This document shows, piece by piece, positions 1-9,112 of a stretch of 64,000 bases of DNA. Source of the stretch: Pallidibacillus pasinlerensis (GTDB lineage Bacteria > Bacillota > Bacilli > Bacillales > Caldibacillaceae); assembly GCF_009996845.1 (NCBI RefSeq), contig NZ_JAACYS010000008.1:1-64000 (forward strand). The letters run 5' to 3'. The first letter of the stretch is position 1. Every line of letters starts with the position of its first letter. The position numbers and the translations under genes were made by a program. Under the pieces are notes generated by a model. That model ran no database searches. It was not told where the DNA came from and worked only from the letters and a program-made list of their open reading frames with translations.

Positions 1-36
1 CAGAATCATACCGTTAAATAATAATTCAAACTGTTT

Positions 37-570
37 TTAACTGAAATTTTCCCATACATCAGTTTTATATGAAATACTTTCTATTTTATGATCATCATTT
101 AAATTTGCTTGCCCTTCCACTTTTACAACTTCTGATGATTCACTGTTTTCCTTTTGGTACTGTAATTCTAATGTAAAATTATAAATATTCTCTTTATCAT
201 TTATCATTTCGAATTCAATATTTTTCACTTCTAATTTGTAATTATTATTTATAGGTTGAACCCATAATACTGTTCCGTAGCTAGAAATGTACTCTTGATA
301 GGATGTATTATTTGCAAAATAATCTTTATATAATTTTTCATCATAATTATTTAATGCCTTGAGTTTTTCTTCACCTTCCATATCATTTATTATTTCTTTA
401 AGTTCATCATCTGGACCTGTAAGATTATTCCGCAATACAGCTTCAATTGTTTTAATATTTTCATCTGACGTTTTCATTCCTGTACTTTCGTTACAACCAC
501 TTAATATTAAAATAAAAATAGTAAATAGGGTCAACGTAAAAAATTTGTATTTTGTTCTCTTCATTTTCAT
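37..570 (-). CDS. Putative lipoprotein of unknown function
   Basis: The product has 177 residues. A basic N-terminus and a hydrophobic stretch lead to a lipobox (LSGC, Cys near residue 26), so it should be exported and anchored to the outer face of the membrane by diacylglycerol. The rest is acidic and Asn/Glu-rich, with alternating strands toward the C-terminus. I recognise no family. The start is well supported: AAGGAGGAG lies five bases before the ATG. It is a lone gene, divergent from the small secreted-peptide gene. The lipoprotein call rests on the visible signal; the function is unknown. Confidence 0.75.
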   Translation of the reverse strand: MKMKRTKYKFFTLTLFTIFILILSGCNESTGMKTSDENIKTIEAVLRNNLTGPDDELKEIINDMEGEEKLKALNNYDEKLYKDYFANNTSYQEYISSYGTVLWVQPINNNYKLEVKNIEFEMINDKENIYNFTLELQYQKENSESSEVVKVEGQANLNDDHKIESISYKTDVWENFS

Positions 571-707
571 AAAATCTCCTCCTTAAAATATATGTAAACT
601 TTAAAAAGTTTTTAAAAAGGGAAATAGATTCTGTTTAAAAACTTTATTTAAACTCATTTTAAATGGGTATATATTATTTTCCCAGAATAATCAATTAGTT
701 TTAAAAC

Positions 708-735
708 TTGAACTATTGTAATTTTTTGATATAAT
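708..735 (+). promoter_or_regulatory. Predicted sigma-A promoter for the small secreted peptide
   Basis: TTGAAC (708-713) and a perfect TATAAT (730-735) are separated by 16 bases. They lie about 75 bases before the strong ribosome-binding site at 802-807. The rest of the 571-807 gap is very AT-rich, and I see no other gene in it. Confidence 0.55.
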
Positions 736-811
736 ATTTTTGTATTATTATAGAATAATAGAAACTTTATTTATAATAAAAAAATAATGATAATTCAAGA
801 AGGGAGGTTAG

Positions 812-1051
812 ATTATAAAAAAATTTCTTCCTATTTCAGTTTTTGCTCTTTTTACCATGTTAATGATTTTACCAACTAGTGTATTTGCTTCTACCTCTGA
901 TCATTCAACTCATGATCATCAAGCTGAAAGCACCGAAGTTCTTATGGATGGAGAAATTATTGTGGTTCCATTTTACATACCTTGCCCTCAAGGTGGAAAA
1001 CACACTATGTATGAACACGGGGCTGGTATGTCAACAACAATAAATAAATAA
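812..1051 (+). CDS. Small secreted His-rich peptide, apparent ATT (or ATA) start
   Basis: Read from ATT at 812, the frame gives 79 residues: a textbook Sec signal (IKKF, hydrophobic core, TSVFA cleavage site) and a mature part of about 53 residues with DHSTHDHQ and a CPQGGKH motif. A TAG precedes codon 812. No ATG, GTG or TTG occurs before the ATG at 857, which lies inside the signal core and has no Shine-Dalgarno. A strong GGGAGG (802-807) sits 4 bases before ATT and 7 before ATA (815). So either a non-canonical codon is used or the start was lost by mutation. The CPxGGKH segment vaguely resembles longer Bacillus exported proteins, so this could be a shortened relative. Function unknown. Confidence 0.55.
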   Translation: MIKKFLPISVFALFTMLMILPTSVFASTSDHSTHDHQAESTEVLMDGEIIVVPFYIPCPQGGKHTMYEHGAGMSTTINK

Positions 1052-1088
1052 GGGAGGATATATCATTAAATACTTTATATCCTCCCTT
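1050..1088 (+). terminator. Intrinsic terminator after the small secreted peptide
   Basis: A 13-bp inverted repeat (AAGGGAGGATATA at 1050-1062, its complement at 1076-1088) begins within the stop codon. An AT-rich tail follows rather than a pure T-run. Confidence 0.65.
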
Positions 1089-1183
1089 ATATTATACTAT
1101 TGTTAATATGCGACCACGGTCACGAATCATTTTTATCCCCTTCCCATTGTTTATTAATTGTTAATCAAAAGAAAGGTTATACT

Positions 1184-2443
1184 TTATGCCTTATGCCCTC
1201 CAACAAGTTGAGCCCTTCTTCTTGCTGTACCCGCTTCGGTATAAGAAACGGCTCTTAAGATTGCATCGGAACCGAAACGTTTGCGGATGCCATCAACGGT
1301 ATAACCTAATTTTTTCCTTTTCCAAAGATTTGGTTCAAATAGATTAAGCTGGACATTTTCATCTGAGGTAATATTGGAAAGAGAAATTGCTATTTGTCTT
1401 ACAGTTCGACCATCATAAAATTTATCAAACAGTTCTATACATATTCTATAAAGATCCATCGTTATATTCGTTGGGATATCAATCGTTTTAGCACGATTAA
1501 ATCCGCCACCTAGTTCTTCGTGGCTATAGCCGATACTAAGAGTAACAGTGCGGCCGGCACACCGATGATTTCGTGCTCTTCGTGCCACTTCTTCACACAT
1601 TTCTAAAATGACCGTTTTAATCTCCTTTACATTTTTATAGTCTCTTAGTAAAATTTGACTTTTTCCAAAACTAATTTGTCCTTGCATAATTGGTGCACCA
1701 ATTTCCGATAAATCAATACCCCAAGCATGGTAATACAATTGATTCCCCATAACACCGAATTCCTTTTCAAGCTTTGTTAAGTCATAACTGGCTAATTGAC
1801 CGACAGTAAAAATCCCCATGCCATTTAGACGTTTTTCTAAACGTCGGCCAATTCCCCACATTTCACTCAACGGCGAAACAGGCCACAGTTTTTTCGGCAC
1901 ATCTTCATATTTCCATAGCGCAATTCCTGTATGCTTCGCTTCCAAATCTAAAGCTAACTTTGCCATCAACATATTCGGACCAATGCCAATGGCACAAGTT
2001 AATTGAAACTCACGCATTAATTCATCTTTAATTTTTCTTGCAATATCAATAACATCTCCCCATAAAACATCTGTTCCGTCAACTTGAAGAAAACTTTCAT
2101 CAACACTATAAACGTGAATCGCTTCTTTCGGAACATAACGGTTAAATAGACGAGTTATTTCAGCTGAAACCCGTAAATAAGTTGCCATTTTCGGTTCAAT
2201 CAAATGAATTCGAGGATCCTTCGGGATTTCAAAAAGTCTTGAACCCGTTTTAATCCCGTACTCTTTTTTTAAACGTGGGGAAGCGGCTAATACAATACTC
2301 CCTTCCCTGTCTTTATCCCCTATAACCGCCACTAAACTTTCCAATGGATCAAGACCTTCCATCACCGCAGCACAACTTGCATAAAAACTTTTAATATCAA
2401 TGCATAAAATATGCTTTAGCGGTAATTTTTCATAATCAATCAT
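1184..2443 (-). CDS. Y-family DNA polymerase, UvrX/YqjW (PolYB) type
   Basis: A translesion DNA polymerase of 419 residues. The palm begins with CIDIKSFYASC (metal-binding Asp near residue 16) and contains SVDESFLQVD with the catalytic Asp-Glu pair. The helix-hairpin-helix part (MWGIGRRLEKRLNGMGI) and a little-finger domain follow. The family includes SOS-induced UvrX of phage SPbeta and chromosomal YqjW. A longer frame exists to 2488, but AAAGGAGG lies just before the ATG at 2443, which fits the family N-terminus. It has its own promoter with two LexA boxes upstream, so it should be damage-inducible. A second Y-family polymerase (DinB) lies 17 kb away. The C-terminus (RRRAQLVGGHKA) shows no obvious QLxLF clamp-binding tail, although QLNLFE occurs about 60 residues earlier. 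Confidence 0.9.
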   Translation of the reverse strand: MIDYEKLPLKHILCIDIKSFYASCAAVMEGLDPLESLVAVIGDKDREGSIVLAASPRLKKEYGIKTGSRLFEIPKDPRIHLIEPKMATYLRVSAEITRLFNRYVPKEAIHVYSVDESFLQVDGTDVLWGDVIDIARKIKDELMREFQLTCAIGIGPNMLMAKLALDLEAKHTGIALWKYEDVPKKLWPVSPLSEMWGIGRRLEKRLNGMGIFTVGQLASYDLTKLEKEFGVMGNQLYYHAWGIDLSEIGAPIMQGQISFGKSQILLRDYKNVKEIKTVILEMCEEVARRARNHRCAGRTVTLSIGYSHEELGGGFNRAKTIDIPTNITMDLYRICIELFDKFYDGRTVRQIAISLSNITSDENVQLNLFEPNLWKRKKLGYTVDGIRKRFGSDAILRAVSYTEAGTARRRAQLVGGHKA

Positions 2444-2510
2444 CTTGTTCCTCCTTTCATGTTGAAGCGACTTTAGTAGGGATTTCACCTTCGATTTGTT
2501 TCAATTGTAT

Positions 2511-2524
2511 AGAACATATGTTCG
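2511..2524. promoter_or_regulatory. LexA (DinR) SOS box, downstream copy
   Basis: AGAACATATGTTCG matches the Bacillus LexA consensus CGAACRNRYGTTYG except at the first base. It lies between the promoter and the polymerase start at 2443. Confidence 0.8.
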
Positions 2525-2540
2525 GTTCATTATATTACTT

Positions 2541-2569
2541 ATTTTATGCGAATATACGTTCGTTTTCAA
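2541..2569 (-). promoter_or_regulatory. Sigma-A promoter of the SOS polymerase gene
   Basis: Read on the minus strand, TTGAAA (2564-2569) and TAAAAT (2541-2546) are separated by exactly 17 bases. The upstream LexA box fills the spacer, so LexA binding should exclude RNA polymerase. Confidence 0.7.
2549..2562. promoter_or_regulatory. LexA (DinR) SOS box, between -35 and -10
   Basis: CGAATATACGTTCG differs from CGAACRNRYGTTYG at one position. It lies entirely within the spacer of the minus-strand promoter. Confidence 0.7.
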
Positions 2570-2695
2570 CTGGAATTTTATAGAACAAGATGAAAAATAT
2601 TTTTTCAGATAAATATTTCACTTAAAAAAATTCAATAAAACAAGTAACTTTAACGCTTTTATGCGCATTTACTTTAATTGAATAAAAATAAAATT

Positions 2696-2733
2696 GAGAC
2701 TCCCTTTAGTGAATTTCAACCAAAGGGAGTCTC
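2696..2733 (-). terminator. Intrinsic terminator of the histidine operon
   Basis: A perfect 12-bp stem, GAGACTCCCTTT (2696-2707) with AAAGGGAGTCTC (2722-2733), lies a few bases after the hisC stop. On the minus strand a T-rich tract follows. Confidence 0.9.
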
Positions 2734-2738
2734 TTTTA

Positions 2739-3800
2739 TTATTTTCCTATAATTTGTTTAATTGCTTTTATAAATGTGTCCATTTCTTCATCAGTTCCGA
2801 TTGTCACTCGAACAAATTGATCAATACGGTTTTTATTAAAATACCGGATGTAGATCCCCTGCTCCTTCAACTTTTCATAAATAAGCTGCGAAGGAACGGT
2901 TCCATGACGAATAAATAAAAAGTTCGTTTTAGACTCTAATACGTGGAAAGATAAGTCTTTTAGTTCTTTTGCTACACGTTCCCTAGTATTAATAATTTTT
3001 TCACGGGTTTCATTAAAATAATTCACATCTTCAATCGCCGCCTTACCTGCAACTAACGCGAGTCGGTCTAACGTATAGGAGTTAAAGGAATTTTTAATTC
3101 GTTCTAATCCTTCAATTAATTGTTCATTACCGAGAGCCAATCCAATTCGCATCCCTGCTAGTGACCGCGATTTTGATAAAGTTTGAATAACAAGTAAATT
3201 TTCATACTTAGGAATTAATGCTGTAGCAGACTCGCCACCAAAATCAATATATGCCTCATCGACAATCACAACTTTTTCTCGATTATGTTGTAATATTTGT
3301 TCAACTTGATCTAATGATAAAGCAAGTCCCGTCGGTGCATTCGGATTCGGAAAAATAACACCACCGGGTGAATTAAAAAATTGTTCCACCGGTATCGTAA
3401 AATCTTCCGCTAATGGCACTTCACGATAATTTAAACCATATAAATTAGCATAAACAGGATAAAAACTATACGTAATATCAGGGAAGAAAATTTCTTCCCC
3501 AGGGTTGAAAAAGCCTAAAAAAGAGAAAGCCAACACTTCATCCGAGCCATTACCAACAAATACTTGCTTTTCATTAACACCGAAATATTTTGCAGCTGTA
3601 AGTTTCAAATCAGCTGCTGTCGGACTAGGATATAATCTTAAATCCCCATTTACAAGTTGTTTAATAGCCTTTAGTACTTTTGGTGACGGAGGATACGGGT
3701 TTTCATTCGTATTTAACTTGATAATCGATGTTGATTGAGGTTGTTCACCCGGTACGTATGGTTCCGTATGTTTCGTTACTTCACTCCAAAATTTACTCAT
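2739..3800 (-). CDS. hisC: Histidinol-phosphate aminotransferase
   Basis: A fold-type I PLP aminotransferase of 353 residues. It converts imidazole-acetol phosphate and glutamate to histidinol phosphate, the seventh step of histidine synthesis. Visible marks are NTNENPYPPSP at the N-terminus, FPNPNAPTG, the DEAYIDF cofactor motif, and the Schiff-base lysine in TLSKSRSLAGMRIG near residue 210. It is the last gene of the his operon, 15 bases after hisI, and is followed by a strong terminator. In B. subtilis hisC sits with the trp/aro genes; here it is inside the his operon, so a histidine-dedicated role is likely. Confidence 0.95.
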   Translation of the reverse strand: MSKFWSEVTKHTEPYVPGEQPQSTSIIKLNTNENPYPPSPKVLKAIKQLVNGDLRLYPSPTAADLKLTAAKYFGVNEKQVFVGNGSDEVLAFSFLGFFNPGEEIFFPDITYSFYPVYANLYGLNYREVPLAEDFTIPVEQFFNSPGGVIFPNPNAPTGLALSLDQVEQILQHNREKVVIVDEAYIDFGGESATALIPKYENLLVIQTLSKSRSLAGMRIGLALGNEQLIEGLERIKNSFNSYTLDRLALVAGKAAIEDVNYFNETREKIINTRERVAKELKDLSFHVLESKTNFLFIRHGTVPSQLIYEKLKEQGIYIRYFNKNRIDQFVRVTIGTDEEMDTFIKAIKQIIGK

Positions 3801-3815
3801 CGTTAACGCTCCTAG

Positions 3816-4487
3816 TTACATATTTAATTCTCTTCTATCTTTTCCGGTTTGCCTGCGTTTGTTCATCCGTTTACTTAATTCTTTTCTCACATCATCAATT
3901 GAAATATTTTGTTCAATCATTAAAACAATCGAATGATAGGCTAAATCAGCTAGTTCACTAATAAGTTCATTGCGATCATTATTTTTGGCACCGATAATCA
4001 CTTCAGTCGTTTCTTCGCCGACTTTCTTTAAAATTTTATCAAGACCTTCCGAAAACAAATAAGAAGTATACGATCCTTCAACAGGATTTGCTTTTCTTTC
4101 TTTCAAAAACTCATATAAATCTTCGGTAATATTTTTGTCATCACTTTCAAACTGATTATCTATTAAAATTTCATTATGGAAGCAACTCATCTGGCCAGTA
4201 TGGCAAGCAGGGCCGACTTGTTCTACTTCAACAAGTAACGAATCACGATCACAGTCAAAAGCAAGTCTCTTTACCTTTTGTACATGACCACTCGTTTCCC
4301 CTTTATTCCAAAGTTTTTGCCTCGATCGACTATAAAACCACGTTGTATTCGTTTCAAGCGTTTTTTCTAGTGACTCTTTATTCATGTAGGCAAGCATTAA
4401 TATTTTTCCCGTATAAATATCTTGAACAATAGCTGGAACGAGTCCTTTTTCGTCGAATTTGATGCGGTCTATTTCAATACTCATCAT
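3816..4487 (-). CDS. hisI: Bifunctional phosphoribosyl-AMP cyclohydrolase / phosphoribosyl-ATP pyrophosphatase
   Basis: A fused HisI-HisE protein of 223 residues catalysing steps 2 and 3 of histidine synthesis. The N-terminal cyclohydrolase domain has the metal-binding Asp and Cys residues in FDCDRDSLL and CHTGQMSCF. From about residue 115 the all-helical pyrophosphohydrolase domain follows ([29 protein letters not shown]). ATG at 4487 or 4484 overlaps the hisF stop in an ATGATGA arrangement behind AAGGGG, so translation is probably coupled to hisF. Both domains look complete. Confidence 0.94.
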   Translation of the reverse strand: MMSIEIDRIKFDEKGLVPAIVQDIYTGKILMLAYMNKESLEKTLETNTTWFYSRSRQKLWNKGETSGHVQKVKRLAFDCDRDSLLVEVEQVGPACHTGQMSCFHNEILIDNQFESDDKNITEDLYEFLKERKANPVEGSYTSYLFSEGLDKILKKVGEETTEVIIGAKNNDRNELISELADLAYHSIVLMIEQNISIDDVRKELSKRMNKRRQTGKDRRELNM

Positions 4488-5248
4488 TGAACGCCCCTTA
4501 CTTCAATTCCATTTTTAAATAAATATTGTTTTAAATCTTGTATATCAACTTCACCATAGTGGAAAACAGATGCTGCTAAAGCGGCATCAGCGTTCGCTTT
4601 TTTGAAAACGTCTAAAAAGTCTTCTTTCTTACCTGCACCACCGGAAGCAACAACAGGAATATTTACGCTTTTTGCAATTTCTCCTGTAATATCTATACTA
4701 TAGCCCGATTTAACACCATCTGTATCAATCGCATTTAACACAATTTCTCCTGCACCGAGTTTTTCTCCCTTTAATGCCCATTCTACAGCATCCATACCTG
4801 TATCAATGCGGCCACCATTAATAAACACAGTCCAATTCCCCGACTCTTGCTTTTTAGCATCAATAGATAACACAACACATTGACTTCCAAACTTTTCGGC
4901 AGCTTCTTTTATTAAGGTAGGATTTTTAACTGCTGCACTATTAATGGAAACTTTATCTGCCCCTGCTTTAAGCACTTTCCGAAAATCCTCGATCGAACGA
5001 ATTCCTCCACCAACAGTAAAAGGAATTCTGACTTGCTCTGCAGTTTTTTCCACGACATCGACAAAAATATCTCGATCTTCATTAGATGCAGTAATATCAT
5101 AAAAGACTAATTCGTCAGCTCCAAGTTCACTGTACTTTTGGGCAAGTTTGACCGGATCATCAATATCGACAATATTTTTAAATTTTTCACCTTTAACAAC
5201 CCGTCCATTCCGAACATCTAAACAAGGAATAATTCGTTTTGCTAACAT
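4484..5248 (-). CDS. hisF: Imidazole glycerol phosphate synthase, cyclase subunit
   Basis: A TIM-barrel cyclase of 254 residues. With ammonia from HisH it converts PRFAR to imidazole glycerol phosphate and AICAR. The catalytic aspartates are in [12 protein letters not shown] (Asp11) and VLSIDAK (about Asp130). Phosphate-binding glycine loops (GGGIRS, ASGGAGK) are present. The gene overlaps hisA by seven bases and hisI by four, so the three are tightly coupled. Confidence 0.95.
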   Translation of the reverse strand: MLAKRIIPCLDVRNGRVVKGEKFKNIVDIDDPVKLAQKYSELGADELVFYDITASNEDRDIFVDVVEKTAEQVRIPFTVGGGIRSIEDFRKVLKAGADKVSINSAAVKNPTLIKEAAEKFGSQCVVLSIDAKKQESGNWTVFINGGRIDTGMDAVEWALKGEKLGAGEIVLNAIDTDGVKSGYSIDITGEIAKSVNIPVVASGGAGKKEDFLDVFKKANADAALAASVFHYGEVDIQDLKQYLFKNGIEVRGVQ

Positions 5249-5958
5249 GCTACCACTTCCTTTATCGCAATTTCTAAATTAATTTTATCGGTGTAAAGAG
5301 CTTTTCCAATAATGGCTCCATACATATTAGATGAGGCTAATTTCTTTAAATCTTCTAAACTAGTTATGCCTCCAGAGGCGATCACATCCATCGTCGTTTG
5401 CTGGTTTATTCTTTCAAGCTCTATAAAATTCGGACCTTGAAGCATGCCGTCTTTCGCAATATCTGTATAAATAATCGTTTGTACCCCTTTTTCCTCAAGC
5501 TGTTTTGTAAAATCTAATGCACGGACTTTACTAGTCTTTGTCCAACCATCCGTCGCTACAAAACCATTTTTCGTATCGACGGAAACAACTATTTTTTCAT
5601 TAAATTTAGTGACTACCTCATCTAAAAATTTTTTATTTTGTAATGCAGCACTCCCTAAAATCACACGGCTTACACCAATGCTTAGGAGACTCTCAATTCT
5701 ATCAATATTTCGGATGCCACCACCAACTTGCACAGGGATATCAATCACTTGTAAAATTTCCTCTATTGTCTTAAAATTTCTCGTCTTACCAACAAGGGCA
5801 CCATCTAAATCAACGATATGCAAATATTCAGCACCTAGTTCTGCCCACTTTTTTGCTATTAAAACAGGGTCCCCGAAAGTAGTTTGTTTATCATAATCTC
5901 CTTGAATCAGACGAACACATTGACCATTTCGTATATCAATTGCCGGAAATAAAATCAT
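5242..5958 (-). CDS. hisA: ProFAR isomerase (5'-ProFAR to PRFAR)
   Basis: A TIM-barrel isomerase of 238 residues that performs the Amadori rearrangement before the HisHF reaction. Asp8 in [14 protein letters not shown] and the second acid/base Asp in VSVDTKNG are visible, as are the half-barrel phosphate sites VGGGIRN and ASGGITS. It resembles HisF in fold, as expected for the family. It overlaps hisH by four bases (ATGA). Confidence 0.95.
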   Translation of the reverse strand: MILFPAIDIRNGQCVRLIQGDYDKQTTFGDPVLIAKKWAELGAEYLHIVDLDGALVGKTRNFKTIEEILQVIDIPVQVGGGIRNIDRIESLLSIGVSRVILGSAALQNKKFLDEVVTKFNEKIVVSVDTKNGFVATDGWTKTSKVRALDFTKQLEEKGVQTIIYTDIAKDGMLQGPNFIELERINQQTTMDVIASGGITSLEDLKKLASSNMYGAIIGKALYTDKINLEIAIKEVVAC

Positions 5959-6560
5959 TTGATCAACTCCCCAAAAACTTTTAATAATTTTTTACCGGTA
6001 TCACCGCTTTTTTCAGGATGGAACTGCATACCGATAATATTTTCTTTTTTTACTATAGCTGGTACTTTTACTCCATAATCTGTCCAATATAACACTTCAT
6101 CAACATTTTTTGGTTTTACATAATAAGAATGTACAAAATAAACATATTCATTTTTTTGTAAAACTTCATGAAAACAGCTATTTGTTCCCTCGACTAATTG
6201 ATTCCAGCCCATGTGAGGTACTTTTAATTGTTGATCAAAACGGACAACTTCTCCTTCTAAAAGACCTAAACCGGTCCACTCACCATGTTCATAACTTTTT
6301 TCATAAAAAAGTTGGAGTCCTAAACAAATCCCTAGTATCGGTTTCCCAGCCTGAACATTTTCTTTAATTGAATCAATAAAGTTTAAAGCATGGAGTTGAT
6401 CCATTGCATCTTTAAAAGCACCGACACCAGGTAAAACTAACGCATCTGCTTCATATAACTTTTTGGGATTATCGGTAATTTCTGTTTGAAATCCAAGATC
6501 ATTTAAAGCGTGGTTTACACTTTTTAAATTTCCAGCTCCATAATCGATAATTGCAATCAT
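5955..6560 (-). CDS. hisH: Imidazole glycerol phosphate synthase, glutamine amidotransferase subunit
   Basis: A class I glutaminase of 201 residues that supplies ammonia to HisF. The nucleophilic Cys is in GICLGLQL near residue 80, and the catalytic His-Glu pair is in FHPEKSG near the C-terminus. IDYGAGNLKSV at the start and LPGVGAF (oxyanion-strand region) are typical. It lies 30 bases downstream of hisB and four bases into hisA. Confidence 0.95.
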   Translation of the reverse strand: MIAIIDYGAGNLKSVNHALNDLGFQTEITDNPKKLYEADALVLPGVGAFKDAMDQLHALNFIDSIKENVQAGKPILGICLGLQLFYEKSYEHGEWTGLGLLEGEVVRFDQQLKVPHMGWNQLVEGTNSCFHEVLQKNEYVYFVHSYYVKPKNVDEVLYWTDYGVKVPAIVKKENIIGMQFHPEKSGDTGKKLLKVFGELIK

Positions 6561-6590
6561 AAGACTTCTTCCTTTTCTTTTTTTTTAAGT

Positions 6591-7175
6591 TTATAACATT
6601 CCTTTTGTTGAACGAACACCAGTAATTCTTTTATCTATTGCTGATGCTTCATCTAAGACACGACCAAAACCTTTGAAAATTGACTCAATAATATGATGAC
6701 TATTTCGTCCGTGAAGTAGTTCAATATGTAATGTCACGCCCGCTTGATTCACAAAGGCCCGGAAAAATTCTTCTACTAATTGGGTATCAAATTGTCCAAC
6801 TTTTTCCGTAGGCATATTGACATCAAAATATAAATATGGGCGTCCAGAAATATCGATAGAAATTCGACTAAGTGACTCATCCATCGGTGTATAAACCGTT
6901 GCATAACGACGAATTCCAGCCTTATCACCTAAAGCCTCTTTAAAAGCTTGACCAAGCACGATACCAATATCTTCAACGGAATGATGATGATCTACATCCA
7001 AATCACCGTTACATTTTACTTGTAAATCTAAAAAACCATGTTTGGTCATCAATGTTAACATATGATTAAAAAATCCGATTCCTGTATCAATTACAAACTT
7101 TCCTTCGCCATCTATATTTAATGTAAGCGCAATATCTGTTTCACCTGTTGTTCTTTTTACATTTGATTGTCTCAT
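6591..7175 (-). CDS. hisB: Imidazoleglycerol-phosphate dehydratase
   Basis: A monofunctional dehydratase of 194 residues forming imidazole-acetol phosphate. The family's manganese ligands are seen in [23 protein letters not shown] and [15 protein letters not shown]. There is no fused phosphatase domain as in enterobacterial HisB, which fits the separate PHP-type phosphatase HisK 3 kb away. It starts two bases after hisD ends. Confidence 0.95.
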   Translation of the reverse strand: MRQSNVKRTTGETDIALTLNIDGEGKFVIDTGIGFFNHMLTLMTKHGFLDLQVKCNGDLDVDHHHSVEDIGIVLGQAFKEALGDKAGIRRYATVYTPMDESLSRISIDISGRPYLYFDVNMPTEKVGQFDTQLVEEFFRAFVNQAGVTLHIELLHGRNSHHIIESIFKGFGRVLDEASAIDKRITGVRSTKGML

Positions 7176-7177
7176 TT

Positions 7178-8470
7178 TTACACCTCACAATTAAATCTTA
7201 CTTGGATAGAATTTGCATGGGCTCCTAGCCCTTCTTCATTCGCAAAATGAACTACTTGATTTTTTACCTTTTCTAATTCTTCTTGATTATAAAAAATGAC
7301 ACTGGAACGTTTTAAGAAATCATACGTACCAAGGGGTGATGAAAAGCGAGCTGTACCGCTTGTTGGTAATGTATGGTTTGGTCCGGCAAAATAATCACCC
7401 AATGGTTCTGGTGCATAGGGCCCTAAAAAGATCGCACCGGCATGTTTTACTTTCGAAAGGTTTGCGAAGGGATCAGCAACTAACAATTCCAAATGTTCTG
7501 GTGCAATGATATTTGCCACATTAAAGGCTTCATCTAAAGTATCTACTACAAAAATTTGACCGTATTGATCAATCGATTGTCTTGCTATGTCCTTCCGTTC
7601 TAATTTGGCTAATTGATTTTCAACTTCTTTTTGAACTGCCGTGGCTAGTTCAGTAGAATTCGTTACTAAAATACTAGCTGCCATTTCATCATGTTCTGCT
7701 TGAGATAATAAGTCGGCAGCAATAAAAACAGGATTCTGTTTTTCATCAGCAATTATGCAAACTTCACTTGGACCAGCAATCATATCAATGTCGACCGTAC
7801 CAAACACGTACTTTTTCGCTCTAGCCACATATATATTTCCGGGTCCGACGATTTTATCTACCGGTCGTATCGTTTCTGTTCCATATGCAAGGGCAGCTAT
7901 CGCCTGTGCACCACCAACTCTATAGATTTCTTGTACTCCAGCGATTTTTGCAGCAGCTAAAACATAAGGGTGGACGTTTCCATCTTTATCTGGAGGAGAT
8001 ACTAAAGCAATTTCATTCACTCCGGCAACAACTGCTGGTAAAACGGTCATAAGTACGGTAGAAGGATATGCCGCTTTTCCTCCCGGTACGTAAACACCTA
8101 TTCGATCAAGGGGCGTAACTTTTTGACCTAAAATAATTCCATCATTTTTATAATTTAACCATGACTTTTCAAGTTGAGCTTGATGGAAGTCAATAATATT
8201 TTGTTTAGCCTCTTGTAATACGTTTATAAATTCTTCGTCAATTGATTCATAGGCAGCATCGATTTCAGCTTGAGATACTTTCAAGGTTGTAAGTTGTGCA
8301 CCATCAAATTTTTCTGTGAATTTTTTTAGAGCCTCATCACCGAAATTTTTCACATCATTGATGATTTCTTTTACCCTTGCATCAATTTGATCAAAATCCG
8401 CCTCAGTTCGATTCAATTTATCATTAATTAAACTTTCTTCTATACTTGAAACATTTGTAATGTCCATCAT
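7178..8470 (-). CDS. hisD: Histidinol dehydrogenase
   Basis: A zinc-dependent NAD enzyme of 430 residues catalysing the last two oxidations, histidinol to histidine. Conserved blocks present are [36 protein letters not shown] (zinc and catalytic ligands) and APEHLEL. The length is normal for the family. The start overlaps the hisG stop by four bases. Confidence 0.95.
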   Translation of the reverse strand: MMDITNVSSIEESLINDKLNRTEADFDQIDARVKEIINDVKNFGDEALKKFTEKFDGAQLTTLKVSQAEIDAAYESIDEEFINVLQEAKQNIIDFHQAQLEKSWLNYKNDGIILGQKVTPLDRIGVYVPGGKAAYPSTVLMTVLPAVVAGVNEIALVSPPDKDGNVHPYVLAAAKIAGVQEIYRVGGAQAIAALAYGTETIRPVDKIVGPGNIYVARAKKYVFGTVDIDMIAGPSEVCIIADEKQNPVFIAADLLSQAEHDEMAASILVTNSTELATAVQKEVENQLAKLERKDIARQSIDQYGQIFVVDTLDEAFNVANIIAPEHLELLVADPFANLSKVKHAGAIFLGPYAPEPLGDYFAGPNHTLPTSGTARFSSPLGTYDFLKRSSVIFYNQEELEKVKNQVVHFANEEGLGAHANSIQVRFNCEV

Positions 8471-9111
8471 CTTACTAAATCTCCTTTTTTACTGACACTG
8501 GCTTCAATCTGCTGAATTAAGTCATTGATTCGCTGATTTTTTGTTTTAAAACTCGCTTTATTGACAATTAATCGAGCTGTAATTTCACAAATATCCTCTA
8601 AAACTACTAATCCATTATCTTTAAGGGTTCTACCAGTTTCCACAATATCGACGATACAGTCAGACAAGCCTACCAGTGGAGCTAACTCAACAGAACCATT
8701 TAAATGAATCGTATCAATGAGCTGTCCTTTTTTAGCAAAAAATTGCTTTGTTACCGTTGGATATTTACTAGCGACAACTAATCGTTTTTTATTCAAATCC
8801 GTACCGGGTAAACCGGCAACGGCAAAACGACAGCGACCAAAACCTAAATCGACCATTTCATAAACATTTGCACCAGATTCAATTAACGTATCCTTTCCGA
8901 TTACCCCTATATCAGCAGCCCCACGTTCGAGATAGACCGCCACATCACTTGCTTTAACTAAAACAATGCGGATTTTATTTACCTCATCTTCAAAGATGAG
9001 TTTTCGACTATTTTCATGGTATTCAGGAAATTCAATCCCGATTTCATTTAATAGATTAATCGTATTATTAACGAGTCTACCTTTGCCAAGGGCGAATGTA
9101 ATATATTTCAT
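8467..9111 (-). CDS. hisG: ATP phosphoribosyltransferase, short-form catalytic subunit
   Basis: The first enzyme of histidine synthesis (ATP plus PRPP to phosphoribosyl-ATP). At about 214 residues it is the short form, which lacks the C-terminal regulatory domain and needs HisZ. The PRPP-binding loop is in VDIVETGRTLKDNGL. An in-frame ATG lies upstream at 9135, but the ATG at 9111 sits behind AAAGGAGGTG, begins MKYITFALGKGRL as the family does, and starts one base after the hisZ stop. Feedback control by histidine probably acts through HisZ. Confidence 0.93.
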   Translation of the reverse strand: MKYITFALGKGRLVNNTINLLNEIGIEFPEYHENSRKLIFEDEVNKIRIVLVKASDVAVYLERGAADIGVIGKDTLIESGANVYEMVDLGFGRCRFAVAGLPGTDLNKKRLVVASKYPTVTKQFFAKKGQLIDTIHLNGSVELAPLVGLSDCIVDIVETGRTLKDNGLVVLEDICEITARLIVNKASFKTKNQRINDLIQQIEASVSKKGDLVR

Positions 9112-9112
9112 C

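Noticed and set aside
359-586. 75-codon plus-strand frame opposite the lipoprotein gene
   Set aside because: It is a Ser/Ile-rich shadow of the minus-strand gene with no initiation signal.
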